Shown: piece by piece, positions 1 through 12,938 of the stretch | How positions within the stretch are numbered: position 1 is the first letter of the stretch | Layout of the letters: each line of letters begins with the position of its first letter | Program-made: the position numbers and the translations under genes | Assembly (NCBI GenBank): GCA_002794775.1 | Contig: NBAY01000008.1 | Span: 744,001-808,000, forward strand | Direction of reading: 5' to 3' | DNA: 64,000 bases | Origin: Porodaedalea pini | Lineage: Eukaryota > Basidiomycota > Agaricomycetes > Hymenochaetales > Hymenochaetaceae | The notes under the pieces: generated by a model | What the model was told of the DNA's origin: nothing | Seen by the model: only the letters and a program-made list of their open reading frames with translations | Databases searched by the model: none

Positions 1-487
1 GTGCGTTGGCGTCTGCTTCCTGTACCGCGTTGGAGACTTCTTCCACCTTGGTGGGCGGAGTCGGGGGTGCTATCTCAGATACGGCGGGTGCGCCCTCAGG
101 AACTGCCGGAAATTTCACATTTCCAGATTTCTCGAGAGCATCTCCGTTCGTACGTGGTACAGGCGTAGCTTCACCATCCCCTACATCTTGGACAACCTCA
201 ACCTCGCGCTCATGCTCTGGTAGTGGTACGTCCGAAGAGGATTCCTCTACTTTTGATCCCTGAAGTGTCGGTGGCAGCGGTTCAGATGGGACTCGCTGGA
301 TAGCGTGCTCATCGGGCGTCACTTCGTTGGGAGAGTCGGATGCTGACTTTCCAAGCCTGTCATCCTCGCGTTCCTCGCGTTCGTGTTCCTGCGCCAGCGC
401 GTCCGGCATTGAACTTCCATCCAGCGTTTGTTGGGTTTCCGACGGAAGGGACTGAACGCCAGTTTCTTCGACGTCGCCGTTCTGCAT
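1..487 (-). CDS. Unrecognised acidic protein, N-terminal part
   Basis: The minus strand is open from an ATG at 487 to the window edge, giving at least 162 residues that begin MQNGDVEETG. The sequence is rich in Glu, Asp, Ser and Pro, with runs such as EHEREEREDD, and lacks any obvious folded domain, so it looks like a disordered acidic N-terminal region. The C-terminus is off the window. The plus-strand ORF over the same bases is a shadow. The ATG is the first in frame, and a 2.2-kb fold-back element begins 158 bp upstream, so part of the promoter may have been displaced. I do not recognise the family. Confidence 0.6.
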   Translation of the reverse strand, partial: MQNGDVEETGVQSLPSETQQTLDGSSMPDALAQEHEREEREDDRLGKSASDSPNEVTPDEHAIQRVPSEPLPPTLQGSKVEESSSDVPLPEHEREVEVVQDVGDGEATPVPRTNGDALEKSGNVKFPAVPEGAPAVSEIAPPTPPTKVEEVSNAVQEADANA

Positions 488-645
488 GGCTGCCGTCGGG
501 CAAATAAGTTCGTCTGGCCTTGTCGTTGTGGACGCTGACGATTACGGCTATCGTAGGGACATGAATGCGTGTAGTGCAAGTTAATGTAGTATTTTATTCT
601 CACGATTACAATGTGTTATAATTATCTACGTCAGTACTAGTACTA

Positions 646-1309
646 CAGTCAAAGACGCGTCCTTTAAACAGGACTGCTCCTTTGAACACTTCGCATTTTC
701 TCCTGAAACACACAATTTCTGACTTTCAAAAAAATATGGTAAGTGTATATGTAGTAGGACTATATATGTGCCAAGTTTCATAGGAATATGTTGAGTGGTT
801 AAATTCAAATAAATCAAAAACCATGAAAAACAGAGCAGGATTTGCACAATCTGTGTAGTGTAAATTTGTTTCTATTATTTTTTGCCTAATATTTCTTTGA
901 TAAATCTAAGTGAGTGATGAAGCACTATATTGGTTATCTATTGAATGCTTTTTTGTGGCAAAAGGATGTGATGTATAAATTATGGATGGCAGAAAGTGCC
1001 GGGAGATCCTGAAATGTGATGAACAAGTAAGGCAATGGGATGACATAATATGTTACCTTGCCGATCCAAGCTTACAAACAGTACTAGTGTAATCTCACGG
1101 GTGTTCAAAGGAGTGGTTTCCGTGTCATAAAGCCTGTTTTTTTCTTGCCTTCAAATCAATTTCACTTGCACACTTCAGGGCTCAAAAAAATTCATGTAGA
1201 TACTTTTGATATGGATCTCCACATAATGTAAAAATTTAGCAAAAAAATGTTGTGTAGACATTTTGCAGAAGGAATCCAAGTTGGTGTTCAAAGGATGCAT
1301 CTTTGACTG
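646..1309 (+). repeat. Left arm of fold-back element
   Basis: This 664-bp arm matches 2178-2841 in inverted orientation with only a few differences; for example, the inner terminus differs by three substitutions. It is AT-rich and has no coding signal: identical small ORFs appear in both arms only because the arms are copies. The phrase TCCTTTGAACAC recurs near both ends of the arm as a subterminal motif. Confidence 0.85.
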
Positions 1310-2177
1310 CATTTGAGAAGAAAATTTATACTCTCAATGCTTGTGTAGTGGCTTTCATCTAGTTCTATTCCCTATTTTTTAAATATAGAAAATGTTGTGT
1401 TTAGAGCATGCAGGAGGCAACCTCTGAACATGTCCCAAGGAGGTATCAATGACTGTAACAAAGATAATTGTCATTCTGGAGTTTCGGACTTTTTTCCAAA
1501 TCATTTCAAATTTTCCTGAAAAAAAATACCCAAAAAAGAAAAAATAATAATAGGGGCTGAGCTATTAGGGCCACTTCATCCCATCCAGCAGCTCAGCCAA
1601 ACATGCAAATGCTGGAGGTACATGGATTCTTACAGGTACAGTTATCTTTTTTTCTTATCTCATAGATCACTCAATTTAAATTCTATTAGGAAAGGACTTA
1701 ATTTCTTACTGGCTACAAGAGCCATGAAGAAGTACAAGTCACACTGCCACATCCTTGACAGTGACAGTGCAGAGGTCCAAGCTGCCCTCCAGCAGCTGAG
1801 TAAGTAGTTGTGATCGACATTTTGTTATGTAATTTTTTTTCTTGGAATCTTGGTAATAAATTTAAATTATCTTAAATTATTTAAATATTCTGTTTCAAAT
1901 CTCAGTGCCAAAATTTCTGGAACACAGAAAAAATAAAATTGACCTGCAAGTTCTGTAGATATATGTAGTGGCTACCTATACATGCAATTTCAGGATTAAA
2001 CAAGTTGTTTTGAGTGACTAGATAGAGTTGGAAAATGACACATTTGAGTTGTTGGCTTTAGCCACTATGCACCATAGTGTATGTACATATCATTGTATGT
2101 ACAGTCTGTATAAGAAAAAGCCATATCCTCTTCTGTGACTTGTACGTGGACTTGCATCAATTATTCAATATCAAGTA
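1310..2177. other. Spacer of fold-back element
   Basis: AT-rich sequence with a 61-codon ORF at 1622-1807 that resembles no family I know. A GC-richer stretch at 1720-1805 (reading KSHCHILDSDSAEVQ in that ORF) stands out from its AT-rich surroundings and could be captured host sequence. I see no transposase or structural RNA. Confidence 0.4.
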
Positions 2178-2841
2178 CAGTCAAAGACGTGTCCTTTGAA
2201 CACCAACTTGGATTCCTTCTGCAAAATGTCTACACAACATGTTTTTGCTAAATTTTTACATTATGTGGAGATCCATATCAAAAGTATCTACATGAATTTT
2301 TTTGAGCCCTGAAGTGTGCAAGTGAAATTGATTTGAAGGCAAGAAAAAAACAGGCTTTATGACACGGAAACCACTCCTTTGAACACCCGTGAGATTACAC
2401 TAGTACTGTTTGTAAGCTTGGATCGGCAAGGTAACATATTATGTCATCCCATTGCCTTACTTGTTCATCACATTTCAGGATCTCCCGGCACTTTCTGCCA
2501 TCCATAATTTATACATCACATCCTTTTGCCACAAAAAAGCATTCAATAGATAACCAATATAGTGCTTCATCACTCACTTAGATTTATCAAAGAAATATTA
2601 GGCAAAAAATAATAGAAACAAATTTACACTACACAGATTGTGCAAATCCTGCTCTGTTTTTCATGGTTTTTGATTTATTTGAATTTAACCACTCAACATA
2701 TTCCTATGAAACTTGGCACATATATAGTCCTACTACATATACACTTACCATATTTTTTTGAAAGTCAGAAATTGTGTGTTTCAGGAGAAAATGCGAAGTG
2801 TTCAAAGGAGCAGTCCTGTTTAAAGGACGCGTCTTTGACTG
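2178..2841 (-). repeat. Right arm of fold-back element
   Basis: Inverted copy of 646-1309, the same length to the base. A TA dinucleotide precedes its inner end at 2176-2177, as it does the outer ends. This supports the view that each arm was once an independent MITE insertion. The inner end of the left arm is followed by CA rather than TA. Confidence 0.85.
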
Positions 2842-2843
2842 TA

Positions 2844-4010
2844 CTCTTCTCGTGCATCCAAGATGAAACGTCAGGCTCTTGACGCAAAGTCTACGTATAT
2901 CACATATACCGCAAGCTCCTCAAATTCTTTCTCAGATACGCCCGAGTCCATCTCGCACTGCGGCTTTGTTACCACCACCCAGCAATGCATCTTCAGAGTA
3001 ACGTTCAGCGGGGAGATAAATAGAAGGTATCCTCAATTCCCAGTTGACTATAAGGTGTTCGGAACGTGGATGAAATGCGAAAACATATCTGAATGTAAAC
3101 CGTCAGCTAACGATAGGAAGGACGCAGCCTGGCACGACTGCGCACCTGCGCACATCTGCTCTACATACTGTGGCACCGTAAAACAGGGGCCGATTTCCAA
3201 GGAGTTCATATGCAAATCGAGACGGAAGTCCTTCCTGGCCCCTTCCTCCTCCTTCATCGGAGCCGTGAAATTTGGGGTCGTTGTACGCTTCCTTAACCGT
3301 TCGGTGAAGCTCTCTTCAACTCTCTGGCAAATTTTAGTAAATGGCAAGCGGCAGTAAAGAAGGAAGACAGTTTGGTCGTCCCCGGACACCGCAGAGTCTA
3401 GGCTTTTATAACGATATGACTTGCAATTCAGTCCATTAGTCACAGATAGCACAGATTATGTCGCAAACCACAAGTCTCCCTTTGGAAGAGTTGACCGATA
3501 AATTAAGTTGATGTATATTGTGTATCGAGATGAGGTGCTGTTATGGTAAGCTTCCCTAGAGGAGTCGTTCCTTTCTAATTCCAGTCCCGAGTTACTATAT
3601 GAATAAGTGAGCGTCTTCTCAAAATTGAGAAAAGCCACAAGTGAGCGCCGCTTTTCTTGAAAGAGGGCTTTGTTGGACATTCAGCTAGGAAAAGTCGCTT
3701 GCCTTGAGCTGCAGACAATCGGGAGTTTCCTTCAGTCTGTCGACTATATCGCCTAGAGTACACCGAGGAGGGTGACTGAACGATTATTGTGCCATCAGCG
3801 CAACAATGCCTAATAAAGTTCATTTCGGGACTGTGGATGCTATGCGTAGATCGATATCATAGCCAATAAATAGAATCGAGAGTCAAGACAGTTGGAATTC
3901 AAGATCGGAGATACTTAGAGTTAAACTGAGTTACAAATCCGTTCTCACGATTACAAGGGATCCATCAGCAACGAGTTAGCACCTCACTTATACTCACTAA
4001 CTTAGCGTCG
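2844..4010. other. Intergenic stretch, no supported gene
   Basis: Overlapping open frames exist on both strands (2863-3357 plus, 3452-3048 minus). Neither has recognisable motifs, bounded introns or a family I know, and their open character is mutual shadowing. The last part is the promoter side of TRAPPC2L. Confidence 0.4.
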
Positions 4011-4623
4011 ATGGCACCTCAACTGCAGTTGCATGCCGTAGCGTTCATTTCTCCCCAGAATCATCCAATTTTGATACGTTCCTTCTCGCGAAGAAAGCAA
4101 GATGATCTGAAATACCACTACATCGCACACACCAGCCTGGACGTCATCGAAGAGCGAAGTGAGTCGTCCTCGCGCGCAGACTTCTGTCCATCGCCAACAT
4201 TCAGAAACTCCCCAAAGCCGGTCCGAGCAACAAGTCGAATGAGTGTTATCTAGGACTACTCTACACTATGGAAGATGTTGCTGTCTACGGTTATATCACG
4301 CCGCTCAAGGTCAAGATCGTTCTGTCGTTGGGCCTCACCGATTCCGTCGTACGCGACGCGGACATCACTATGGTATGTACTTTCTTCAATATAGAGCCGT
4401 ACTATACCTACTATTGCGCTAGATCTTTCGTGCGATGCACATGGCATACTTCCAGTCTCTTGCGAATCCTTTCTTGCGCTTCGACGCACCGTATGACGCG
4501 ACGGCCGATCACACCGCCCTCCTCGTCCAAGGAGGGAGACGCTGGAAAGGGTTCAGAAGGCGAGTTGACGATGTGGGACGTGCAGTCGGCGCGAATGTAC
4601 CCTTTAATGACGAAGATGTTTGA
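4011..4623 (+). CDS. TRAPPC2L: TRAPP complex subunit 2-like protein (TRAPPC2L/Sedlin family)
   Basis: Three exons (4011-4158, 4218-4372, 4423-4623) give a 167-residue longin-fold protein. The Sedlin-type signature is clear: AVAFISPQNHPILIRSF at the N-terminus, HYIAHTSLDVIEER, then CYLGLLYTMEDVAVYGYITP, and a C-terminal FRAMHMAYFQSLANPF helix. Family knowledge: TRAPPC2L is a subunit of TRAPP tethering complexes acting on Rab1/Rab11-type GTPases at the Golgi. The first intron was placed by frame: using the acceptor before 4218 restores the ERTGPSNKSNECYLG reading, whereas nearer AGs do not. The second intron is phase 0. It runs convergently toward deoxyhypusine synthase, with 275 bp between the stop codons. 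Confidence 0.9.
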
Positions 4624-4898
4624 CGAAACGTCTGCGATGAAACGTTGTGCCGTGCGATTGCAAATTCTATTATCGGTTCTTCTGACGGCGCAAAATTGGG
4701 CTTCGGCATCTCTTCAATTTTGTTTGCTCTAGTCCATTTTAGCTTCCTACGGGAAGGCCAGAACCAAAATGATATGGCCTTTCTATTGACCCAGTATTCT
4801 AAAGCAAACAGGTATTGGGACAGATACGGGGCCTACATCTCTTTCTACGCGTTTCGTCTATTGATACATGCATTATTTGTACTACTTGCACCTTTGAG

Positions 4899-6276
<1,378 letters not shown>

Positions 6277-7561
6277 GTTATGCAGAAACAACGGAAGGTA
6301 AAGAACTTGAAAGAATATAAATTTTCTGAATTTAGAAGCCATGACATCACGTGAACTAAGACGTGCCGATCTTTGCTCTGTGGCAAGCTCCTCTTTTTCT
6401 TAGACTCAGAGCTTCACAGGCGTCTCTGACTCTGACTCTTAGTCTCCGTACCTATTGACTTCCATGGGAAACTAAACTCCCTGCGCCGCATCCGGCTCAT
6501 CGGCGGAAAGTTTCTGCCTCCCAGATCCTTTATGATCGCAAGGAACGACTCGAACCTGTGCTGCGAGTTGATTATCCAGTTCCGCCTTCTGCTCCTCAAA
6601 GTTCGTGCTCGCGGAACGCTCTCATCAGAGCAGCATCAGAATGTCTATCTGATGGCTCCGCTTTACATGCGGTTACTGCGCAAAAAGAGTATTGCCTTGC
6701 TTAAGGAAGTGGCACAGTTATCTTGCTGTTTTTCTAGAGCCGCCTCCTCCTATTGTGGTGGCCTCATGTCCTCTCGCTTGCCCTGGATTCTCATTGAAGG
6801 GACGAGCGGAGTGATTGCACCAAGTTACAAGATCCTTCTCATATGCCGTTTTCAATACACTCGGATTCTGCCGCAATGAGCTGCGATGACTCGGATAGCT
6901 CCTTTCTCCGGCATCCATACTCTTGGGTGATTAGACACACACATCCTTACTAGTGATAATTACTGCGATGGTACCTCTTTGATCTATCCATCTATCCAGG
7001 AAGCCGAAGAGCTGCTTCTTACCATACCCCTGAGGTGCAAAAGTTCCGCGAAAGTTTGTTTAACCTACGCTTTTGGCGGATCCGGGATCGACGCCGGCAT
7101 GATCTGCATTATGGCCTCTTGCTCTTCTGCTCTTGCTTTCTGGTCCAATGCTTGTCTCTGAGCAAGAAAACTCTTCAGTTTTATGATTACGGCTGCCTGA
7201 ATGGCTATCCCCGTGGCAACTGTCTTATTCGCTCGACGGCGTAGTGTTCGGGCTCCTTATTGTCTTCTGTATCCTGATTGAACTTATTGTCTTCCTCTGG
7301 ATGCCGTGAGTGTTTGAACGTGCCGTGCATCAAGGATGTTGTGTAATATATGGACTGGTTAAGCCGCAAGTCGGTATAACTGGGGCCGATCGTCGCAGGA
7401 CATGTGTTCGAAGACATACTGAACTTGAAGGTGAGGTAGGTCATCACCCAGACTTGCAATCGATTTCGAGATGAAGACAATAGCAAAGGATTTCTCAGTG
7501 ATACTATAAGACCAACAACTGCGCCTTTTATTCAACCCGTTCTCTCTCCGCCCTTCCGAGG
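6277..7561. other. Intergenic or unresolved minus-strand gene
   Basis: Parts of the minus strand read like short exons: a segment near 7486-7290 (SYTDLRLNQSIYYTTS), one near 7230-7050 containing a helical AIQAAVIIKLKSFLAQRQA stretch, and one near 6610-6530 (FEEQKAELDNQLAAQV). I could not link these in frame with convincing splice sites, and I do not recognise a family. It may be a small coiled-coil or membrane-anchored protein, or nothing. The right end is the arrestin promoter. Confidence 0.25.
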
Positions 7562-9490
7562 ATGTTTCACATGTCCGAGCTCCCTCTTGCACCCATCACC
7601 ACATACCCACCGGCAAGAAACGATGATAACGACTTGTCCAGTCTTAGGAATGAGCTGCCATCTTATGGCAATCCCGGCCCTTCAAGATCTCACGGCAATA
7701 CTTCTCGCGAGCGCCAATCGCATGAATTCACATTGGAGGGCGCTAACAAGCGTCCTTGGGTAACTGTACGCTTTCAGAGCTGCGCACCGTCTGCCAAGAG
7801 TTTGCCTGTATTCCTGGAGGACCAGGATATTTTAGGTCAGGTGGATCTGGACTTACAACAATCAGAAAGCATCAAGAGCGTTGAGGTTTCGGTAGGCGAT
7901 TCAGAGTTTCATTTGTCCATTACTGAATCCCTACTGGTGGCATCTCTCTTTATCTCCTTTAATAACTCTGCTTCCTCGCAGATCAGGGGATTTGTGTGCG
8001 CAGGACACGACGAGAAGGACTTCCTTCATATTTCGGAAACACTTTGGAATAGCTCGTTCGGAGATCCCAGATCTCCGAATCAGCAAAGTCGCACAAAGTA
8101 CACTGGGAAGCTGAAGGGGGTGTACTCTTGGCCCTTTTCAATTACACTCCCGCACGAAACTCCCATTGAACAGAAGGTCGCCAGAGATCTCAATCTTAAT
8201 CACATGGAACGCCTTCCGCCAAGCTTGCACGGTTTAGGCTGGAACTCGGCGATTAATTATCGTCTTACGGTAGCTATCAAAAGACATGGTGTCTTTAGAT
8301 CAGATAGTTCGTACGTCCCAGTACTGTCTACTAGACGCTATATTGGTTGACGCTTGTCAGGATTTCAACCCTTATAGGATATACACCAACGACCCGACCC
8401 GACGCGCCGTCGGATGCTCGTCGCAGATCATACAAGGAAAAGACGCCTATTCCTGGCCCTGTATTTGATCCGAATGGATGGCGAGTATTGCAGGACATCA
8501 AAATAGTCGGAACGCTTTTCAAACAGCGCGAGGTGGCCGTCACGTACACGGTGTGTTTGTCTTATCTTCATTTACCTGTTCGGCCCCGCAACTAACGGGA
8601 TAGCGTGAAGCTCGCTCTTGCTACGCCTGTACGCGCTCTTCCTATTGGAATGGCTCTACTCTCCCTACTCATTCTACGCCCTTCGATTAGCTCTCGTATA
8701 CTCGCGGAACTGTGATCCCCTGTCACCTTACCATCAGGTCATCCGATAAGCAGGCACTTGACCTTCTAGCCAGCCCGTCGGCACCGCGGATAACCCTGCG
8801 ACGCAAGCTCACGGCACGCGTGGTGCTCGCGCCGACGGAGAGGGTCGATTTCGCAGCGCTCCAGAAGGGGGAGTCCCAGCCGCTTGCAAGGGCAATATGG
8901 GCGCCCAGCGAGCGTAATGAATACAAACGTAGTCTGATGGGCGAGCTGAGCGTCCCGCTAGGCTGTACACCGAGTTTCAGCTTTGGGGAGTTCAATTTAG
9001 AGGTCCGTCCATGGCTTCTCCGCTTAATCAACGAACTTCAAACTTACATGAACTCTATCCCCTCCCTTCTTTCGCACTATGTTCAATATAGTACTTCATC
9101 GACGCCCATGCACCCGCGCCCGCGGGGTTCCAGCCAGCGAGCGAGCACGTCCTCAGAAGTACGTTAGTGCGAGTCGTCTCTGCACTCGCAGAGGGTAGCC
9201 CGCGGCCCCGCGCATACATCACGCCTGCGCACGACGCTTCGAGACGGGTGGCACAGGCCGACGCACTGACAGAGAGCATGGGTGCTTTGGCACTCGGAAG
9301 AGCGGCTTCGGGTTCGGGAGCTTCGAGACCCGGCTCTCGACCGGGCACGAGCTCGGGCCTGGGAGCTAGTTGTCCGCCAGGATTTGATACGCTGGGGCAG
9401 GGGCAGGAGGCGCTGGACGCCAGTCGCTCGGTATCTGCAAGCTTGCCGACCGGTTCGAGGAGGCTCAGTCGGCGGTTTAGTGCATTCTGA
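7562..9490 (+). CDS. Arrestin-like protein (first paralogue)
   Basis: Six exons (7562-7891, 7982-8310, 8361-8552, 8604-8628, 8691-9002, 9092-9490) give about 528 residues. The first half has the arrestin N-domain pattern: beta strands around VTVRFQSCAPSAKSLPVF, a GQVDLDLQ strand, then GVYSWPFSITLP, the usual Y-x-F-P-F-like strand, and ERLPPSLHGLGWNSAINYRL. The second half is an arrestin C-like domain with RGTVIPCHLTI. The C-terminal tail is Ser/Gly/Ala-rich and probably disordered. Arrestin-like proteins in fungi act as adaptors for receptor or transporter ubiquitination and endocytosis; a PY motif is not evident here. A nearly collinear paralogue with the same intron positions lies at 44476-46131. 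The fourth exon is a 25-bp microexon. An ATG three codons downstream is an alternative start. Confidence 0.75.
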
Positions 9491-12400
9491 AATAATTCCC
9501 AATCACACTCCTTCTGTCCTATCTCCTCTCTGTTTTGATTTGCTATGGTTTGCTCAGAAAATCATCACTAGCGTTCACAACTGTCCAATGGCGGAGTTAA
9601 TCCCGCTTTCATTAAACTAAACTGGTGATCAGAATCGAAGAGAAGAGAAGAAAGGGACGGAGAGCCCTGGATATGAATACGGATGAGCCACACAGCGTGT
9701 CATGTCCATGCAGCGCAGCATTTGGGGTATGGTGTGATTCGGAGTTTATTCTATATTCTGCACAAATCATGAATCTGGTATGACATTGGGTTCACTCTAT
9801 CGCACGCCTGGCCGAATTTGCTGCGCCCTTCTCCCGCCCCATCCTTGAGGATTTTGGAGTGCTGCAGCGTGAATCCATCGCCGGGAACGCCGTCGGCAAA
9901 TTCAGATCTAGACACGACGAGGTGTTTAAGCGATGCAAGAACTCACATGGCTTGAGATTCGAGTTGGCCGATCGATCGTCAATGAAGATCAATTGGTTGA
10001 GTGCATGAAAGCCGCACTTTCATAGTAATTGGGAAAAAGAGAAGAAACGAAGAGATAGTGCATGAATAAAGATGCGATCGTTCCACGTCACAGAAGGACT
10101 TCAACGCGGATACAATACAGCTGATTACAAGACATAGAAGCTGGCTCGAGGCTGGCTTTGGCGTGAAAAAAAGGCGGAATGCGGGACAGCTGAGTATAGA
10201 GGCTTGTTGAGTGTACCTAGAACGGTATAATATACACGTAGATCTCAGAAAGATGCAGAACCAGATATTGAAATTAGCGGAATGTCAAGAGCCAGTACAA
10301 GACAGGACTGAGCAGCATAGGGTTGACTGCCGATTAGTTCATCAGAGTCGCGCGCCGGCTTGTTGGGACGCAGCGTCATGTCACAGCATGCGCGCAGACG
10401 CATGGCTAGAAAGCGCGAAGACGAAGTGTGCTTTGATATCCATTGTCCCATCCCTCACATTCACGCACTCTCCCTGAGCGGAATGCCAGGACACCGAAAT
10501 AGAATAGAGTGGGCTTCGAGCTGGCCGCCGTTTCCGTGGGGAGCCCGCATCGCACCACAGCATGCGATGGCTGGCTGGCAGGAACCATAAACCCGACTGA
10601 ACCGACGTCGCGATTACGATCAGGACGCAGAATGCAATGCAACGTTGCGGGACCCTTCGAGCTTCGATCCGGGCCGTTTAAAACGCCGTCGGCCGAGTTT
10701 TGTCCTGAGAGGTGGAGGCATGAGGAGGAAGGGAGAAGCGGAAAAAGGGATGAATACAAGAGATACAAGGACGATACAGGGCCCCTCCCCGAATTACCCA
10801 AAAGGATGCTCAAGAATTTTAATATGTTCGGAGTTTGATTTTGCATGAGAAACTCAGCTGAGTGACCTTTTTTCGGAACTTATTGAATGAACACGAACTT
10901 GTTGCATGATCACAAACGGAGTCCCAGAGAACAAGAGACACCAACGTAGAGATAGACTGAGAATCAGCGTTGTTCTGCACAATAATTTGTGGCGTTCAAG
11001 AAGGGAAGCAAGGATTTCGGATTCAGAATCGGTGCTATGAGTCCTGGGGCAAGGCTAGAGCGTCGATGAATAATCGAACCTTTTGAGTGTGCTTCTACCC
11101 AGGCCGCCTTGCGCTGCCAATCGTATCGCCATCTACATCGCGGTCCGCGCCGAACTGGAGGGTCTGTTGATGCCAGTGCCCGCCGAGAGTTCACGACGCT
11201 CCGACAGCACGGGCACCCTGAGCTGGGCTGAGATAGGCTGGGCACACTTGAGTCGTGCATGCAATTGGCGCAATTCAGCGCTGCGAAAGGCAAGAAAACG
11301 TCTCATACGCGTATCAGATTCAAATCCAGATTCAACTGCCATCACCTCGCCTCAGGTCCCCGCACTAAAAGACCAAAGGACCAAATGAGCATCGAGCAGC
11401 GATCTGCGATCTGCGGTTGAGTGGATCCGGCGGCGAAGATACTCGATTTTAGGGGATGAGGGGAAGAATCGGGGGAAATCGTGAGCATATCGTGCTTGTC
11501 GTGTCGTATCGTGTCATCCTCCTTAGCGAGCGCCTCGCTCCATCCTCATTCGTCGAAATCCCAACCGGACTTGTGCTTTGCATTCGACGTTTGAGTCGTT
11601 CCAATCCGGTGAGGCTTCCAATATTACTTCTTCGATCGCGAAGCGCTACAAAGATCGTCGGTCCCTCTGAATAGGGTAGCAAGACGGAGCGGCGGAGACG
11701 ACCGATCGTGTATTTTCTCATGAGGGACGCAAGAGAGCGTAGAGCGGGCGTAGTCGTGAGCTTGTGCTCGTGCTCGTACCTGCTTAGCTTGTATTGTATT
11801 GCAATCGACCACTTGCCACGATGTCTCGCGAATTTTTAGCCACTAGAATGAGTATCCGAGACTCTCATTGTGCGCTTCTAGGAACCTTACCTGTAGTTAT
11901 AAACGCTTGTCGATGTCGACAGATGCAAACTACCCGCACCCACTTTGTACTGGATGCGTTACCACGAAAACACCCGGGCGATAACGTCGGATCGGGTCTC
12001 ACGCTTTGGGCAGAGAGGAAGGCGTCAAACGGGGCATCTGCACGGCCGAAGGTCGCTTGACGAATCGAAGCTGAGCGTCTGAGAAATTCGAACGAAGGGA
12101 TTAGGAGTGCCATGTCAGACATGCACAGCCGAGATGACGATAACCGAGTTCGCCGCTGTTCGTCCATTGGCATCATTTGCACTTTGGCGCTGCGACTGCG
12201 ATTGCAGCGCGTCGATTCGATGGTTCAATTGAAAATGCGGGAGATTAGAATAAGCACTGAATATACGATGGCGTCGAGCGCGATGACAGGCTGGGTTGAT
12301 GATCAGTACCGACCGGATGGTGGTTATTAAAGCTGACGAGGCTCGTGCCGGATGGAATGCACGTAATTGAATGACTGTCTCCGTCTCTGGCTGAATAGAG

Positions 12401-12938
12401 GACAGCGCATTCGTTCGGGGTGGCATATGGAACTCTATTGGTTGGATATATTTTATTCCATAATAAGAGATGGCGCCTGCCAGTGAAGATGCAGATAGGA
12501 ATTGGAAGAGTAAGCTGTGAATGTTCTGTAGATTCTGGGGTGATTAATTAGCGAGCCACATACCAGGCAACAGCGAATGATATCTTCGACCATTGTTCTG
12601 AGCTTGAAGCTCAGAATGCCATCGTAGCACAATTCGTAGACCCACTGGGCTCAAATGGGATGCGTGACTTCCGTCACCTCAATTATATTTCAAAGTCCGC
12701 GACTCACTTGGTGTACGAAAGCGTACAAATTAGTAAACATAGTTACTGCATCCGTAATGTATTGGGACTCCTTTACGGGGTCCTTGTGGCACGTGTAATT
12801 TCAATCTCCGCGTCATCTCACTTGATTAAAACGCGGCCTCTCAAAAGTTTCCACCAATCGACTTCTCGCGTTCTCCGTTCTACTTCATTCACATTCCTCC
12901 CGTCTACGGCAACGACTTCAATAGCACGGATAGCACTC
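9491..12938. other. 3.4-kb stretch without a supported gene
   Basis: Many medium open frames on both strands (for example 10846-10406 minus, 10509-10838 plus, 11345-11133 minus, 12182-11865 minus) overlap one another, and none has recognisable motifs. The best protein-like fragment is on the minus strand near 9920-9735, reading DGVPGDGFTLQHSKILKDG and then GRSKFGQACDRV. This could be the last exon of a gene I do not recognise, but I could not attach it to an upstream exon in frame. The stretch 12660-12938 is open in the frame of the next gene but is probably its 5' UTR. Confidence 0.3.

Larger units (their letters stand above)
646..2841. mobile_element. Fold-back DNA transposon (CAGTC...GACTG ends, TA flanks)
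   Basis: The element starts CAGTCAAAGACGCG and ends with the reverse complement, and TA lies immediately outside both ends (644-645 and 2842-2843). This fits a TA target duplication as used by Tc1/mariner/pogo-type elements. Two 664-bp arms (646-1309 and 2178-2841) are almost perfect inverted copies separated by 868 bp. Each arm is itself bounded by imperfect terminal inverted repeats: its inner end reads as CAGTCAAAGA followed by a diverged GC-rich stretch. The structure could therefore be two head-to-head MITEs that now move or sit as one unit. No transposase ORF is visible, so it is non-autonomous. Confidence 0.8.

Noticed and set aside
626..847. Identical 73-80 codon ORFs in both arms of the fold-back element
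   Set aside because: They are mirrored only because the arms are inverted copies; the low-complexity translation has no transposase motif.
2863..3357. 164-codon plus-strand ORF after the fold-back element
   Set aside because: An equally open minus frame overlaps it, there are no recognisable motifs, and the start lies only 20 bp from the transposon end.
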